A stretch of DNA of 64,000 nt, from the NCBI GenBank assembly GCA_021018815.1, contig JAITYX010000030.1, positions 387,001 through 451,000 of the forward strand. The letters are read 5' to 3'. The notes below the pieces were generated by a model that searched no databases, was not told the origin of the DNA, and saw nothing but the letters and a program-made list of their open reading frames with translations. Shown here one piece after another: positions 24,361-37,000 of the stretch (its first letter is position 1; every line of letters starts with the position of its first letter). Made by a program: the position numbers and the translations under genes. This DNA comes from Talinum fruticosum (lineage: Eukaryota; Streptophyta; Magnoliopsida; Caryophyllales; Talinaceae).

Positions 24361-25674
24361 AAAGAGATTGCTTTTGGGAGTCATTATCTTTTATTCATTG
24401 TTATTGTTATCGTCACAACTTCATCCAAAAACCACTCCAACCGAACGAAGGGGGCTTCACAAGAATCCAAAGCAAGAACCCAACTTACCCATTTCTCTCT
24501 CTCCCTTTTCCTCTCCCCTTTGTTCTGCTCCTCTGCACTTACCCTTTTCCGAAGGTTTGATTTTTATGATTTTTCCTGATCTTGCGAACTTCAATTTGTC
24601 TGGGCTGTTTTACTTTGACCTTTTATCCTCTTAATGAATTTGGTCGTTTTTTGGTATTGTCAATTGGGTGTAAAAGTTCAAAGCTTGTGATCATTGCCTA
24701 ATTTGGAAATTGCTAAATTCCGGTCATGTTGCTTGTAGATTGTTGACCTTTTTCTTTCTCATTGATCTGGGTGGATTGATTCGTGGCCCCAGGTCGTTTT
24801 GATTTTATTTTGCCATATTGGATTGGATTTCCTGTTTCTTATGCTTTCGAGGTTTAATTTCAATCGTATGCCCATATCTTTTGGTGTTGTGCTTACTTAA
24901 TTAGGTTTTTAGCTCAGCTATGAAGTTCTTCATTGAAAAAGTTAAAAGGGGTTGATCTTGTTGTCTATATTGATGCTGGGGTGTTATGCTACGGAACAAG
25001 AAAGGCTAATTGTATAACCCAAGTACCCAACTTGCACCGATACCTTGGAATCTGTTGCCAGGGCTTAAAGATTATAACTTGTTTCTTTGTTGGTTTAAAG
25101 GTGATTGCTTTGTTAATCTATGCTCTAACGGTAATAGCCTTGCAACTGAGGGTAAGGCTACATAACCCTCTTGTGGTTGAGGGAGGGGCGCTTTTCGGGG
25201 AGTTTGGGTTCTTGGTTTAGTGTATATATATGCTGGAAGTAAAAGGCTGATCCTTTTTTCTAGTGTTGAACTAGTCATTGAGTTTAGTGAACTGGACAAA
25301 AAGTGTCTCTCGAGTGCTGGCTCATCTTCGTATGCATATTCTTTTTCACTGTTGGATTTAAATCTCCATCCATCGACTAGAGTTATTAGCCATTACATTC
25401 ACTCAGGTAATTCGTTTTCTGCTCCTGGGTGTGTAAAAAGTCAGGTTGATTATTAGGAGGTGTGGTTATGAGCTCGTTAAAATGCAATTTCAGTGTAGAT
25501 GATCTGTTGTTCCTGAAATTCAGAGGTGTGTATTAGTGGTTGGATCCTCAAGTTTAAGTGTCTAGGCTAGCCGTGCATTCTTTCTGCGCATCATAACCAA
25601 GTTATTTCAGTATCCTCAGTAATGTAATATAAAATATGCCGCACTAGTCTGACTTTTTTGATCCTCTATTTCAG
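24361..25674 (+). promoter_or_regulatory. Probable ATG8 5' leader exon and leader intron
   Basis: A CT-rich leader ends at GAAG|GTTTGA (donor at 24555), and an acceptor TTTCAG ends at 25674, six bases before the ATG8 start codon. A leader intron of about 1.1 kb is inferred; leader introns occur in plant ATG8 genes. Transcript data would be needed to place the cap site. Confidence 0.5.
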
Positions 25675-25680
25675 GATAAT

Positions 25681-27943
25681 ATGGCAAAGAGTTACTTCAA
25701 GCAAGAACATGATCTTGGTAGGGTATATTTTCGTTAGAATAATTTACTTTGTGATTGATATAACACATTTATAGGCTCTATGTGATCTCAATCTTCTTGT
25801 TAATTTCAGAGAAAAGACGTGCAGAGGCTGCTAGGATCAGAGAGAAATACCCGGACAGAATACCAGTAAGATACATTTGTCTGCTAGTTTGTTCATTATC
25901 TGCAGGTTATTCAAGTTTGTCTGTTATTGCATGATGGTTTTCTTGTTGAATCTGTGCCTTTTTTGTGGAAATAATTGCAAAAATAAGGTTAGGGGCAAGA
26001 CTAATGGGACAATTTAGGAAGGTTTTGACATAGTCCTAGCTTTGGGGTTTTAATGAACTGTATGAATTGCCTAACTGTAGTCAAGAAGAACCTGTATTTC
26101 AGTATGATTTATAGACCTTGATCCTTTATCTTTAGCCTAAATATGACCTCTCAAACCGGCCTTCTGGCCAAGACCATAATTAATGCTCATTTCTTTTTGC
26201 ATTCAGCAATTTCTGATTACACTTTTTCAAAAAAACCTTTGAAGGTGATCGTGGAGAAGGCTGAAAGAAGTGATATTCCAAATATAGACAAGAAAAAGTA
26301 AGCATTCCCTTACCTCTGTGTGAATAGGTTGCATGTGATACTCTGAATTCCTTTTTTCTATGTCATCTATTTTGTGGGTTGTCTTCTGTCTGCCATGTGA
26401 AACTGACTGTTGATCATTTAGTACTTTTGTGATTTTCTCTGCCTAACTCCTTGTTTACTTTACCTCCACAAAAGCAACTAGTTGAGGGCATGAATAGGAT
26501 GGTGCACAAACGAGGTGATTCCTTTTGGGATCCTTATTTTTGGTTGCTTCCATTTCACCTTTAGTGTAAAATGAGGATCCTGAATTAATTGGTTGTCTCA
26601 TATGAAAGTTCTCAGCTAAAGACCTTGCTACAAGTGTCTTTTTTGGCAGAACCTTATGGTTGTGTTATATGAGAATCAAACTCCCCACTTGGGGGACGAG
26701 GAAAGTGTTACCCTGATCTCAGTTATTTGTGTTTGTTCACTTGATATTGAGGAAACTCTTTTGAGTCGCATAAAAAGCCTTGGCTCTAGGATTGCAGAAA
26801 TTAGTTGAGCCATCAAATTGCGTTTCAGCAGTATCCCTTATACTCTGGAGGTGCAACATACTTTGCGAAATTTTCAGACCTTTCACTACTTCAGTGGCCA
26901 TGTAATACCTCTACACTTCTTAGAGGCATCCAATGTAAAAAAGATTGCCCTCATTGAATCAAGAATATTGTTGTCTGACTATGCAGTTCCCATGTATTTT
27001 CTCCAGTTGGCTAAATAAAGATACTTCTGCAGCTATGGCCTATGGTTAAAATTTTTGTCGACAACCCAAGTCCTATGAATGTTCCCCCCATTAATTCCTT
27101 TCCAGTCCATCCTGCCAGACATATCATCAGTGGAGCCTGGCCGAGGGTTGTCTGCTGATCTCTTAATAACCTAAAACAAGTGGTTTTGATCCTCTGTGCT
27201 GCTACCTGGGTAATTGTAGTCATTTGTGGAGAGGATAAGAATGGGGGGACCTTTATGCTTCCTTTGGCATCCATAAAGACATAGACACAGACAGAACTCA
27301 GTACATAATTGACAAAATTTTGATAGTTGGTTGCCTGAGTTAGAAGTCCAGATATCGTTCTGCTAATATTCAGTCAGGACTCATGGACACAAGCAGCTGA
27401 TAAATGTCTTCAGATAGAAAGTTCCGGTCCCCATCTTGAAGGACCTGTTGAAGTTTAAATTTGCAAAAATGGAAAACCTGTAATCTGTGCCTGCATATAT
27501 CTCAGGGAATAACAAACATTTTTGAACTGTTCGAGTCCTTACAACTTGTCCTGGATAATTAAAGAGCTCAAATTTTGGTGATTGACGAATCATACAGGTA
27601 CCTAGTGCCAGCTGACTTGACAGTAGGCCAGTTCGTTTATGTAATTCGCAAAAGGATCAAGCTTAGTGCAGAGAAAGCTATCTTCATTTTTGTGGATAAT
27701 GTCCTCCCACCAACCGGTATTTCCTTTTCCTTTTTGTTTCTCAAAAGAATTGGATTGATTGATGAAGTCTTGAATCTTGATCGAAGTTGATGATGCTCAT
27801 TGTCATATGGCTGATCTGATGGCGTTTCTGCAGGAGTGATAATGTCTTCCATATACGAAGAGAAGAAAGATGAAGACGGGTTCCTCTATGTTACCTACAG
27901 TGGGGAGAACACTTTCGGGGATCTCTCTCTTTCTCTAGTGTAG
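25681..27943 (+). CDS. ATG8: Autophagy-related protein 8 (ATG8), five coding exons
   Basis: Ubiquitin-like protein conjugated to phosphatidylethanolamine on autophagosome membranes. Coding exons: 25681-25717, 25810-25865, 26245-26297, 27598-27716, 27834-27943, all with GT-AG junctions and consistent phases, giving 124 residues. The protein starts [15 protein letters not shown] and contains [16 protein letters not shown], the AIM/LIR-docking stretch [12 protein letters not shown] (residues 50-61) and GENTFG ending at Gly117. The tail DLSLSLV must be removed by ATG4 before lipidation, so this is a clade I ATG8, not the tail-less ATG8h/i type. Intron 3 is long (about 1.3 kb) without a recognisable gene. 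The frame is intact, unlike several neighbours. Confidence 0.97.
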
Positions 27944-29192
27944 CTATGAATCTGGATTATCTCCACTCTTGAAAGTAACTCTAAAATTGTTGCTTTTGGT
28001 TTCGTTGGCCTGGTAATTATGCTACATACATGGACTCAGAAAAAGTCAAAAATTGTGTAAATGCTGTAAATAATCTCATCATGTACTCTGCTTAATGATA
28101 AGATTTCATGCTTGAAAGATTTCTCAAGTTGCATGTCATCTTCAAAAGTGTTCTCTCAAGAGAGAAATTTTAAGATACACCTCAATTCAAGTCAAAACAA
28201 TTAGGGTACCACTTTGGAAGGTACATTGGAACTCAGACATGGTTTCACATAAATCATGTGAAGGGCACGTGATGAATTGCCACGTGGCGTTGTGTTTAAC
28301 CAATGTAGATGACCCCCTTATTAGGCAGATGAAATTTTGGTTGGCATTTAATTCAAGTTACGCAACAACCGTATCAAGCATGATTTTTCGTCCTCTAAGA
28401 TTTAGATTACGTTTGAGCCTTGTTTCTTTTTGTTCTTCGAACTTGTTTTGAATGGTAAAAATTAAGTATTTAGGGTATTTTATTCTGAATTTTGTCCAAA
28501 AAAAACAAATTGAATACGGTTCCAAATTTGTATTTTTCAACTTAATTATGGATAATTTATTTTAAATAAATATTGATGGATGTTGATCAATATTGGTTAT
28601 GAGTGTTTACGAGTACTTATCACTGTTGAATATAGATTTACATGAAAGTGAATTTAAATTTCACAATTAAGTCGTCAACAAATGACAAAATTTATTTTAT
28701 CCTTCACCTCTTCCTGTTCTCACACACATTGTTTATTAGAATGACCTATAAAATGCCGACCCTTAGTAGAACTATCTTATCACACAAGAAAAACAAAGAA
28801 AAAGAGTAGATGGTTTGAATTAAACCATGTAAATTTGTCCCCACAACCCATTCCCTTTTGGTGCCTCTTAATGCTTATTTGCATTTGGCCGAAATGAGGG
28901 CACCACCCTATTGGGGCCCTCCTATGTTCTCTTTTTGCCTCCCCCAAACTTAAATGCCATGCCATTCCTTTAGAATGACTTCTGCATCTTCAAGCTTGTC
29001 TGTTTAATCTGTAGGGTTTCTTCCATATTCACCATTGCAGTTCCTTCTCAACTCTTGGGTCACCCAAGTCTCACCTCCTATTTATCTACTGAGGAAATAT
29101 TTAAGTGACATGTATTATAATTTTGACGTGGTTGATATATATGCATTGTTGTATATTTTGGATAATTACAAATAAGAAGAAATTTGATTTTT

Positions 29193-29195
<3 letters not shown>

Positions 29196-29251
<56 letters not shown>
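29196..29251. repeat. (AT)n microsatellite
   Basis: A perfect AT run of about 56 bp. Confidence 0.95.
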
Positions 29252-29253
<2 letters not shown>

Positions 29254-30479
29254 AGTCTCATGAAGTATTTGCAAGTGGAAATTCCCAAGGTCAATCAATA
29301 ATGAAGACCAATAACAAGTACAGTGAAATTTGGGTTTGTGGAAAGAATTGACAGCATGCTGATGAACAGTAAAAATATAAATAGATTTCCTAATCATTAT
29401 TCCCAAGAGTTCAATTATGAAGACTAAACAGGGATTGGTGCTAATTAATTAGACCTACCTAGTACTCCCTCCATACACATACACTGCTACAAAACCAAAT
29501 TAAAATTGTACCACTCCCCAATTAACAGGGATGCAGGCTACTTCAGTAAATCCTGCAATAAAGCAAGGGTTAAAAAGGTGAATTTTTTTTAATTATTATT
29601 GAAGAAGAAAAATAAAATGAATAAAAGGGGAGACATAAAACATGCCCCCAACTTTGATCGTAGGTATGACATTAACACCCAAGACAAGGGATGGCTTTCC
29701 ACTTGGGAAACAAATGGGCAAGCCGCCCCCTACCTTCTTCTTGTTCCTACCTCTTACAAATAGTTACCTATCTTTGTTTTTTTCTTTCTTGGTTTTTTAT
29801 AATTTTTTTATGTGTGTGTGTGTTTTTTCACCCTTTGAAATTATGTATGACTAATTTCTACCCCCTTGGTCAAATTTTAACCTAGAGTAATAATATGGTT
29901 CAACATTTTGGTTTACTATTAGACACATAAAAAGCCTAGAATCATATAATTTTTATGTTTAGTGATGATCTCCGTACGTCGTAGTTTATTTGATTTTAAT
30001 ATATTAAAGTTACAAAAATGAATTTAGTTAGGAAGAGTGTTATTATTTAATTATATTTAAAAATTTTATAATGTTAGATGTCGGTTAGTTTAACTTAATT
30101 AAGTTTCTAATCTTTATGTTTTTATATCAAAAAAAATTAATTTTATAATTTAAAAATAAAACTTTAACTTATTATTAAGTTAGCTATTAATGATTGGTTT
30201 TAGATGAACCTTAATTTGTGTTTTGTGTAGCTTTATTGTTACTAAGTAGAAGTACAATGTAATAAACTTTCTCTTGTTATTCAATTGTTTCTCCCCTACT
30301 CGACAAACCAGAATTTTACGTGCTTTTTTATTCTCTTATTGGCTAATTTCGACACTTCAAAGGCTTTCTCACCTAAATTCTTATTTGATTTCGCTTACTT
30401 TCTTCATTTATGATTAAAGCATGCGGATTTCTATATTTTTCGGGTAATCTCGCATTTTATGATAAAGAATACATCTTTC

Positions 30480-31660
30480 AAAGTGCTAAGGAAAAGAGCG
30501 GGAGACCATAGAAGGTCGGAGAGTGAAGAAAAAGGTCAAGCCAAGTCAGCACTAGGCTGTAACACTCGGCTGTCTTGAAGGAAAAGAAACCTAGCACAGT
30601 CGTCATCGAAGCCCAAGAGGTCAACACAAGCAATGCCAATGTCAGCACGAGGCCATGCTAGGAATTTGGAATTTAATTGAAGAAGTTGTGAGCTTGCACG
30701 GGTTCAGCACGGTTTCAAGCATCGCCAGTGCCAATCGGCGATTTGCGTTTTTCGCCTCTTTTATTCCGGAACCGTGATTTTTCCGCAACAAATTTTTTAT
30801 GCTGCGTTTTTTAGGCTAGTTTCTCTCTACTTTTAAGCACTTATTTCCATTGTTAAGAGATCAAAGTTTGGAGTTATTTTCATTTAATCGCAAGTTAATT
30901 CAAGTTTACTGGTATTATTATTCTTTTCTCTACTTCTATTTTGCATTCTTTTCAATCTTCATTCCTCAATTTGCTGTCAAACGCCATGAATATGTGTGGC
31001 TAAATTTTCAACTTAGGTTGGGGATTTTGCCACTTATATGCTAGTTTAATCGTAATTTATGCTTTGATGCTAATTTGCAATTGTTTGATGAATTTCCGAC
31101 TTGTTGATACTTGTGAATTGGTGTGAGGTTCGAGAGAATTCTGCCTTTATTGTTTTTGGGAATTGAGTAGACTTCGAGAGAAGAGGCTTAGTTCTACTTT
31201 AACTTGTTGGATGATTACAACTTAGATATGAAAATAATTTAGGTTGTTATTAAGGGAAGAATCGATAATCATGTAATTCTTTGGTTTTGATTGTGTGAGA
31301 ACAACAATTAATTCAATTGAGTTAGCTTAATGACCTTCGAGAGAAGGCTTAGGTGGTCTCGAACCGCATCGATTCCCTAGTTCATCGCAGTTGTGAATAG
31401 TGTAGAAGCATGTAATTAAGATTGTTGGCATGTTAGCTTGGTAAATCCCTACCTAAGGTTTTCTTTATCCGATTTCATTTCGTTTTGTAGTGCTTGCGTT
31501 ACCAACCAATTCGAATTGTTTCTTTGCTTAGTTCATAAGGACATTAACCTTAGACTTGTTTGAGACCTAGCTCCACGAGACCGACAACCGTACTCTCTAT
31601 AGTACAACAACACCTACAAATCTCTCTTCGATTGAACAAACTTGTCATCTGTAACAAAGA
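30480..31660. mobile_element. Probable Gypsy-type LTR remnant
   Basis: This stretch is compositionally different from its surroundings and has the phrase pattern of many plant Gypsy LTRs. CGAGAGAA-type motifs repeat (near 31130, 31175 and 31336), followed by GTTAGCTTGGTAAATCCCTA, a GCTTAGTTCATAAGGACA stretch, and CCACGAGACCGAC with CTCTCTATAGTACA near the end. No gag-pol frames adjoin it. I could not find convincing termini or a target duplication, so the limits are approximate and solo-LTR status is inferred. Confidence 0.5.
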
Positions 31661-32600
31661 ATGCATGAACAGATTGAAGATAAAAGAAAGATCGGTTTAC
31701 AATGACATTTATATTAATATTTATAGCCGTTTTTAACTTATTTTAAATTATTTTATCTATAAGCTATATAATAATTTATGCTCATTTTAGTTCATTTTAC
31801 CTATAATAGCTAATTATTTCTGCTTATTTTCTCTATAATAACTAATTATTTCAGTTATATTTGCTATAGTAGTTGATTTTAACATACATTTTGAATATGA
31901 CCACAAAAATTACATGTGGTGCATGCTCATCCATAAACCATATATTTTGAATATAAAAAAAAAACGTTTACCTACATTCATTTATATTTGTATTCATTAT
32001 TTTCCTTCATACCCTTAAGCTCTCCTTCAAAAAAGCTCATTTATATTCTTTATTTTTCTTAAATAAATGACTCTAATTTTGATAAGACTATTGTGCCTAT
32101 TTTTCTTCATTAAACCAAATTATCTTTATTTAGTAGACTGTTGTTACCACAACTATTCTATTTTCTCAAATTTAATAATTCTGTTTTATAAGAAATGGAC
32201 AAAGTCAATAAATAAAGTGAATAATATTGAATAGACATGTGGTCTAACCTTTTCAATTAGTCCTCCCTCCCCTCCCCATTTTTTACTATTGAGTCTTTCT
32301 AGTATTCCCAAGTGTAATTCAAGCTTTCCATGAAGATAAAGGTAGGTTGCTCTTTTTTGATATATAAACACAGTAGTGGTGGCCTCCCACAAGTGTAAGA
32401 GAAGAAGGGGGACATGGGGTAGTCCTTGGAGATATTGAATTGGCAATATCAAGGTTCATCATGACCCAAACACCTCCATGTTCTAGCAATTAAGGACCCT
32501 CTCTCTATCTTTTTTTTCCTTTTTTTTTCTCTTTTTGCATCCCTGTCTTACAAAACCCTGCATTTAATGCCCTTATTGGCTTCTTTGATCAGCTTCTTCA

Positions 32601-32783
32601 TGTCTCTCTCTCCTACAAATACTTGCCCTTCCCTCCCCACACCCAAATTCTTATCATCACAAGCACCTCAACAAAACCCTAGAGAGAGAAAGACAAAGAG
32701 AGAGAGAGAGATCACTGTAGTTTCTTCAGCTTCATTGTTCTGATATATACATTCTGATCTCTGTCCTGATTTTTCACACAACA
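32601..32783 (+). promoter_or_regulatory. Promoter/5' leader of RGF-like gene
   Basis: A weak TATA-like TACAAAT near 32614 is followed by a GA-rich leader (about 32680-32712), then the start codon. The assignment is tentative. Confidence 0.35.
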
Positions 32784-34081
32784 ATGTCTGTTGTCGTTGC
32801 TGTTTTCATGGCCTTGTTGTTCCTCCCAATGCAAGCATGCAATGCAAGGCACACTTTTGCCTTTGTTTTCGATAACAAGGTAATAGCTCATCATTTCTTC
32901 TTGGATTATGAGATGATGGAGTATCTTTTCTGTAATTATAAGTAATTTAATTAAGAGAGAATATTGAGCTTAATTAACTTTGAGTTTGGGATTTCAATTA
33001 ATGATGTTTATCGTCTTCTTTGAAACAATCGCTAATGTAATTAATTATAGGATGTTGAGAATGCAAAGTTAGACGACAAGGGCATCAAGGCTTTTCCTAC
33101 GTCTCAAAACACTAAAGGAACGATATTAGGTATGAATTATTCTATTTATAATTGTCCATTAATTTCTTCATTTTAATTATTTTTAGTAGTTTAAATAACA
33201 AGCTTTTTATTGCATCCACTATGTAAATCATGAATTTATGTGTATTTTGATATTCATCATAAATAATATGTAAAAATATGTTATATTTCTTGCTTAATTA
33301 TCTTCATTTCTGTTTCCAAATTAACTAAATTCACAAAAATGTGCATATATTTCACCTCTTTTTTCTAGGTCTTGTTTCGCACGTAACTTTACTTAGGGCA
33401 TTGATTCGATTGTTTTTTGAGTTCTAGTATACTAATAGGGATAGTCATCTTTAGTCGCTTAGTACCACGTAATTTTATGTATGATATATATATTAGCTAT
33501 TTATTTATTTATTTATAATCGAATGTTATTCGATTTTAGTCCTAATAATTGCATGAACTTTCTGTAGGGGACAAGAGCATCATGTCTATGGATTTGGATG
33601 GAACCCAAGCTGTAGAACTTGAGGTAATATAAGCTTTCTAGTTTTTCAATTCATCTAGAAAACGTACGTGAGATCTCCAAATCCAAAATTATCGCTGGAA
33701 TAAAATGTCAGAAATGGGAAATCCCTTCTCATATGATTATCGTGAACTACATTATGAACCATGAAACTAAATGCATACATACTGTAGTCTGTACGTACAT
33801 CATGTAACATGTAACGCCGATCGAGATTATCTTGTGTAGTAATTATCAAGAAAACACGTGTTTATCAAGTTAATCCTTCGTGATCCCCTCGTAATTTAAT
33901 TTAATAGAATGAGTTTTATAAATAGGGATTGAAGGAGATGAATGGAAGATCCATGCTAGAATCGGGGTCAGAAGAAGAGACTGCTGCTGCAAATGCAAAC
34001 GAAAGTGAAGCAGTGGAAGATGCGGTGGTGATGGATTATGTTCAGGCTCATAGGAAGTCCCCTATTCACAATCATCACTAA
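32784..34081 (+). CDS. RGF: RGF/GOLVEN/CLEL signalling peptide precursor, four exons
   Basis: Secreted precursor of a root meristem growth factor-type peptide, perceived in known plants by RGI/RGFR receptor kinases and acting in root meristem maintenance and gravitropism. Exons: 32784-32879, 33051-33129, 33568-33623, 33926-34081, all GT-AG with matching phases, giving 128 residues. Residues 1-21 form a signal peptide (MSVVVAVFMALLFLPMQACNA). An acidic, variable propeptide follows. The C-terminus DYVQAHRKSPIHN (34034-34072), then HH and stop, carries the Asp-Tyr sulfation signal and the conserved PIHN end. It departs from the usual pattern at Ala5 and Ser9, where Pro is common. By memory the peptide is closest to the GLV1/RGF6 class. 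No long single frame shows this gene, so it is easily missed. Confidence 0.9.
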
Positions 34082-37000
34082 TTTTAATTTACAAAAACAC
34101 ATCTATATAATATGAATTACTACTCAATACATCTGAGGATATGTAGTTAATTTCCCCCTTTGTTTCCCACTTATTTAATTAATTTTCTTATTATCCAAAT
34201 ACTATATCGTTATATTCCTACATATTGGCATGCTTTTCGATCCTATCTACTTCAATATTCTGTAAGCATTAAATTTCGAACTCGTGATCTTTTATATTAT
34301 ATAAGATAAGTCGAACTTTTTTTTTTTTGTTTTTGTAAATATTACAAGTGGTCTCTAGCTACTTCCTAGTGAATTTCAGCCCCATAAGATAATAGTTTGA
34401 TTTTTTGATGAAAAAGATATACATGGAAACAAAAAGAATAGTTAAATAGGATGATTAGGGTTTATAGTTTTGGTTTAAGATAATAATAATGAAGTTGAGA
34501 ATGAATGAAGAAGAGACAATGTTAATGAAGTGGTAGGCCATGTTTGGAAAAGTATGGTCCTTGGTTCCTCTTTTAATATGAGAGAAGGGAGGCAGGTATT
34601 ATCTGATAGTAACTGCAAATTTCAGTTGAGCTCAACTGCTTTTGTTTCTTTCATCTTCTTCCCTGCATAAATGGGGCTCTCCATATTTCTTTCCTTTTTT
34701 TTTTGTAAATTATTTTTTGGGGTCGGTCAATGGGTATGGGGACAAATAATTAGTGTGATATCCACATATGTATATAGGCAGGAGGCTGAGGGGCCCCGGT
34801 GTATAAATTTTGTTCTACATCACTGTTGGAAGCATACAAATGTCTGAAATTAGGATATGAATTTCCACTCAAGGGATATCTGCATTCAAAGACTATGATA
34901 TACATGTTTATGTATCTAACATCTGCTATTAATCTCTCTCTCTCTCTCTTCCTGGAACAAGGATTCTTCTATGAAAAGGCTTCTATAACAAATATAACAA
35001 ACACCAATATCGGGAAGAAGATATAAGTCTTTGGGACGACTAGTTTCTTTCATATATGGAAGTTATCTAGCACTCCTTAAAATGAGTGAAAAGGCAAAGT
35101 GATAATCAGTTTGGGATGGAGGGAGAATATGATTAGTCAATCAATTATCATACATATCAGATAATACGACAAGAAATTAAAGTACATATCGAATCGCAAA
35201 AACTCCTCATAATGGACGCTACACACCGACAAAAATTTCTAAACACATACCAAGTATAGTATACTACCTTATCCCAAGTGATGAGTGAACTGTGAACTTC
35301 TTCTGAATTGATATTAGTGGTTGTCAGTATAATTAGCAAAGACGGATATATAAGTTTGTGTTTAAAGAAAGCTCCATCTAATTTGTCAACCAGACAAAAT
35401 TTAGAGCGTCCTCTAGCACATTTAATTAGGACAAGATCCTCTGTTCCGTGTCCTCTTCTTGACAACGTAACTTTCGAACCATGCAGGAGACATGACAACT
35501 GCATTCAGTTGATGATCCAAAAACAACCAACTTTGTAGGGTTAATCAATTAATACTCCGACGTATTATACATATACATATACACATATATAAAACTGGTA
35601 TATATAGTTGATTTTCCTGTTCAACTAGGAAACTGATCAAATCTACGAGTGATTCCCTTGATCGACTAGCATTATATGTAAAGTCCTCCATCAGCGTTTA
35701 GCAATTAAGCCAGAGAATGCATGAAATCAGCATCAGAAAGTTCAACCACCACCTCCACCACGCAGTACTGTAGATCCCCACCTTTTAATTTGTCAGACTC
35801 GCGTAAGTATAGAGACCGACCCCGAGAGACCCACACTGAAAACGTACACCAATAAATTAGAGTATGTCCATGCAAACTTGCTACAACTAGCTCGGACTCA
35901 GCATCAAAGCTCAAGATATATAGACCAAGGGGATCAATTTTAAAGCAGCGGGGCCGAACTGTACAGGTGATTGGAAGACAAAGAGAGGGTAGGTCCTCTG
36001 CCTCTTCAAAGCGAAGTACACATATTTTACATATATAATTGAATACAACCAACCACAAGGGAGGATGACAGAGAATCTGAAAGCTAATCCCAGACAACAA
36101 AAATTGCACATAGGATATGCAACACATTACACGCAGAAGACGGCAAACCATATGAAAATACTGCCAATCAAGAGACCTTCTCATTTAATGCCAACAACAA
36201 TCAAAAGGATTTTATATTGCTTAGCAACGTAGATATATCCATGATTAACAACCTCAAATGATAAGCATTTAAAAGATTGATCAGTAGATACGCTTATTAC
36301 AGTATCTTTGATTACATTATCATGATATTGCTGCTTCTGCAATTATTCACTAGCAAGGGATAATTGAATATGATTTTCATGTCATTTGTCCTGCTGAACT
36401 AGGCACCGGGTTGTCAAGATGTCGGATGTATTAGCATTACCCCTGCAAGGAGGCTATATATATACATATATCGACCTCAAATGTTATGCGTAATGCATAT
36501 ATGATGTAAATTATACTTCCATGAGAGTTATGGATAATATTTGAGAGCATGTATGCATGTTTAATGTTTGCCATCATGCCTAGCCTATAAATGAAGCACT
36601 GAAATTGCGAAAAAGCAGTGAGACTCAAACAGTGACTCAATGCTCATGAGGATAAACTCTTAACAGGAGCATTTGAGGGAATAAGATTTAGTTAGTTATT
36701 CAAGAGTCTCCTGATCCTAATTAGATCAATAATGAAACTGACGTTAAACTTGGACTCCAGGACATGTAGCAACTAACAAGTAGGGGAAAGCTATTTTAAT
36801 TTATTGGACCATAGATGAACAAGCCCATAATAACTTCTTGAAGGCCCAAATATTTTAGAGCTGGTCAAGGAGGTAGGGGAGTCACCGTATTAGATGCAGT
36901 CTGTTTGTAATGATCGGGCAATGGTCCACTTTGATTAATCAGACATAGAAAAGTTACAAACCTATGACTTGAGCGGGGGCATCCTCTACCCACTCCCTTG

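Larger units (their letters stand above)
27944..32600. other. Intergenic between ATG8 and RGF gene
   Basis: 3' flank of ATG8, then AT-rich DNA with a (TA)n tract (29196-29251) and a probable LTR remnant (30480-31660). Two CACGTG G-boxes, 15 bp apart, lie at 28266-28271 and 28281-28286 with no obvious gene next to them. Short frames are not recognisable. Confidence 0.5.

Noticed and set aside
26818..27274. Frames within ATG8 intron 3
   Set aside because: Flanked by well-defined ATG8 splice sites and without recognisable domains; chance frames.
35157..36184. Overlapping frames on both strands in a less AT-rich stretch
   Set aside because: No domain, no start context, strands compete; not supportable as a gene without transcript data.
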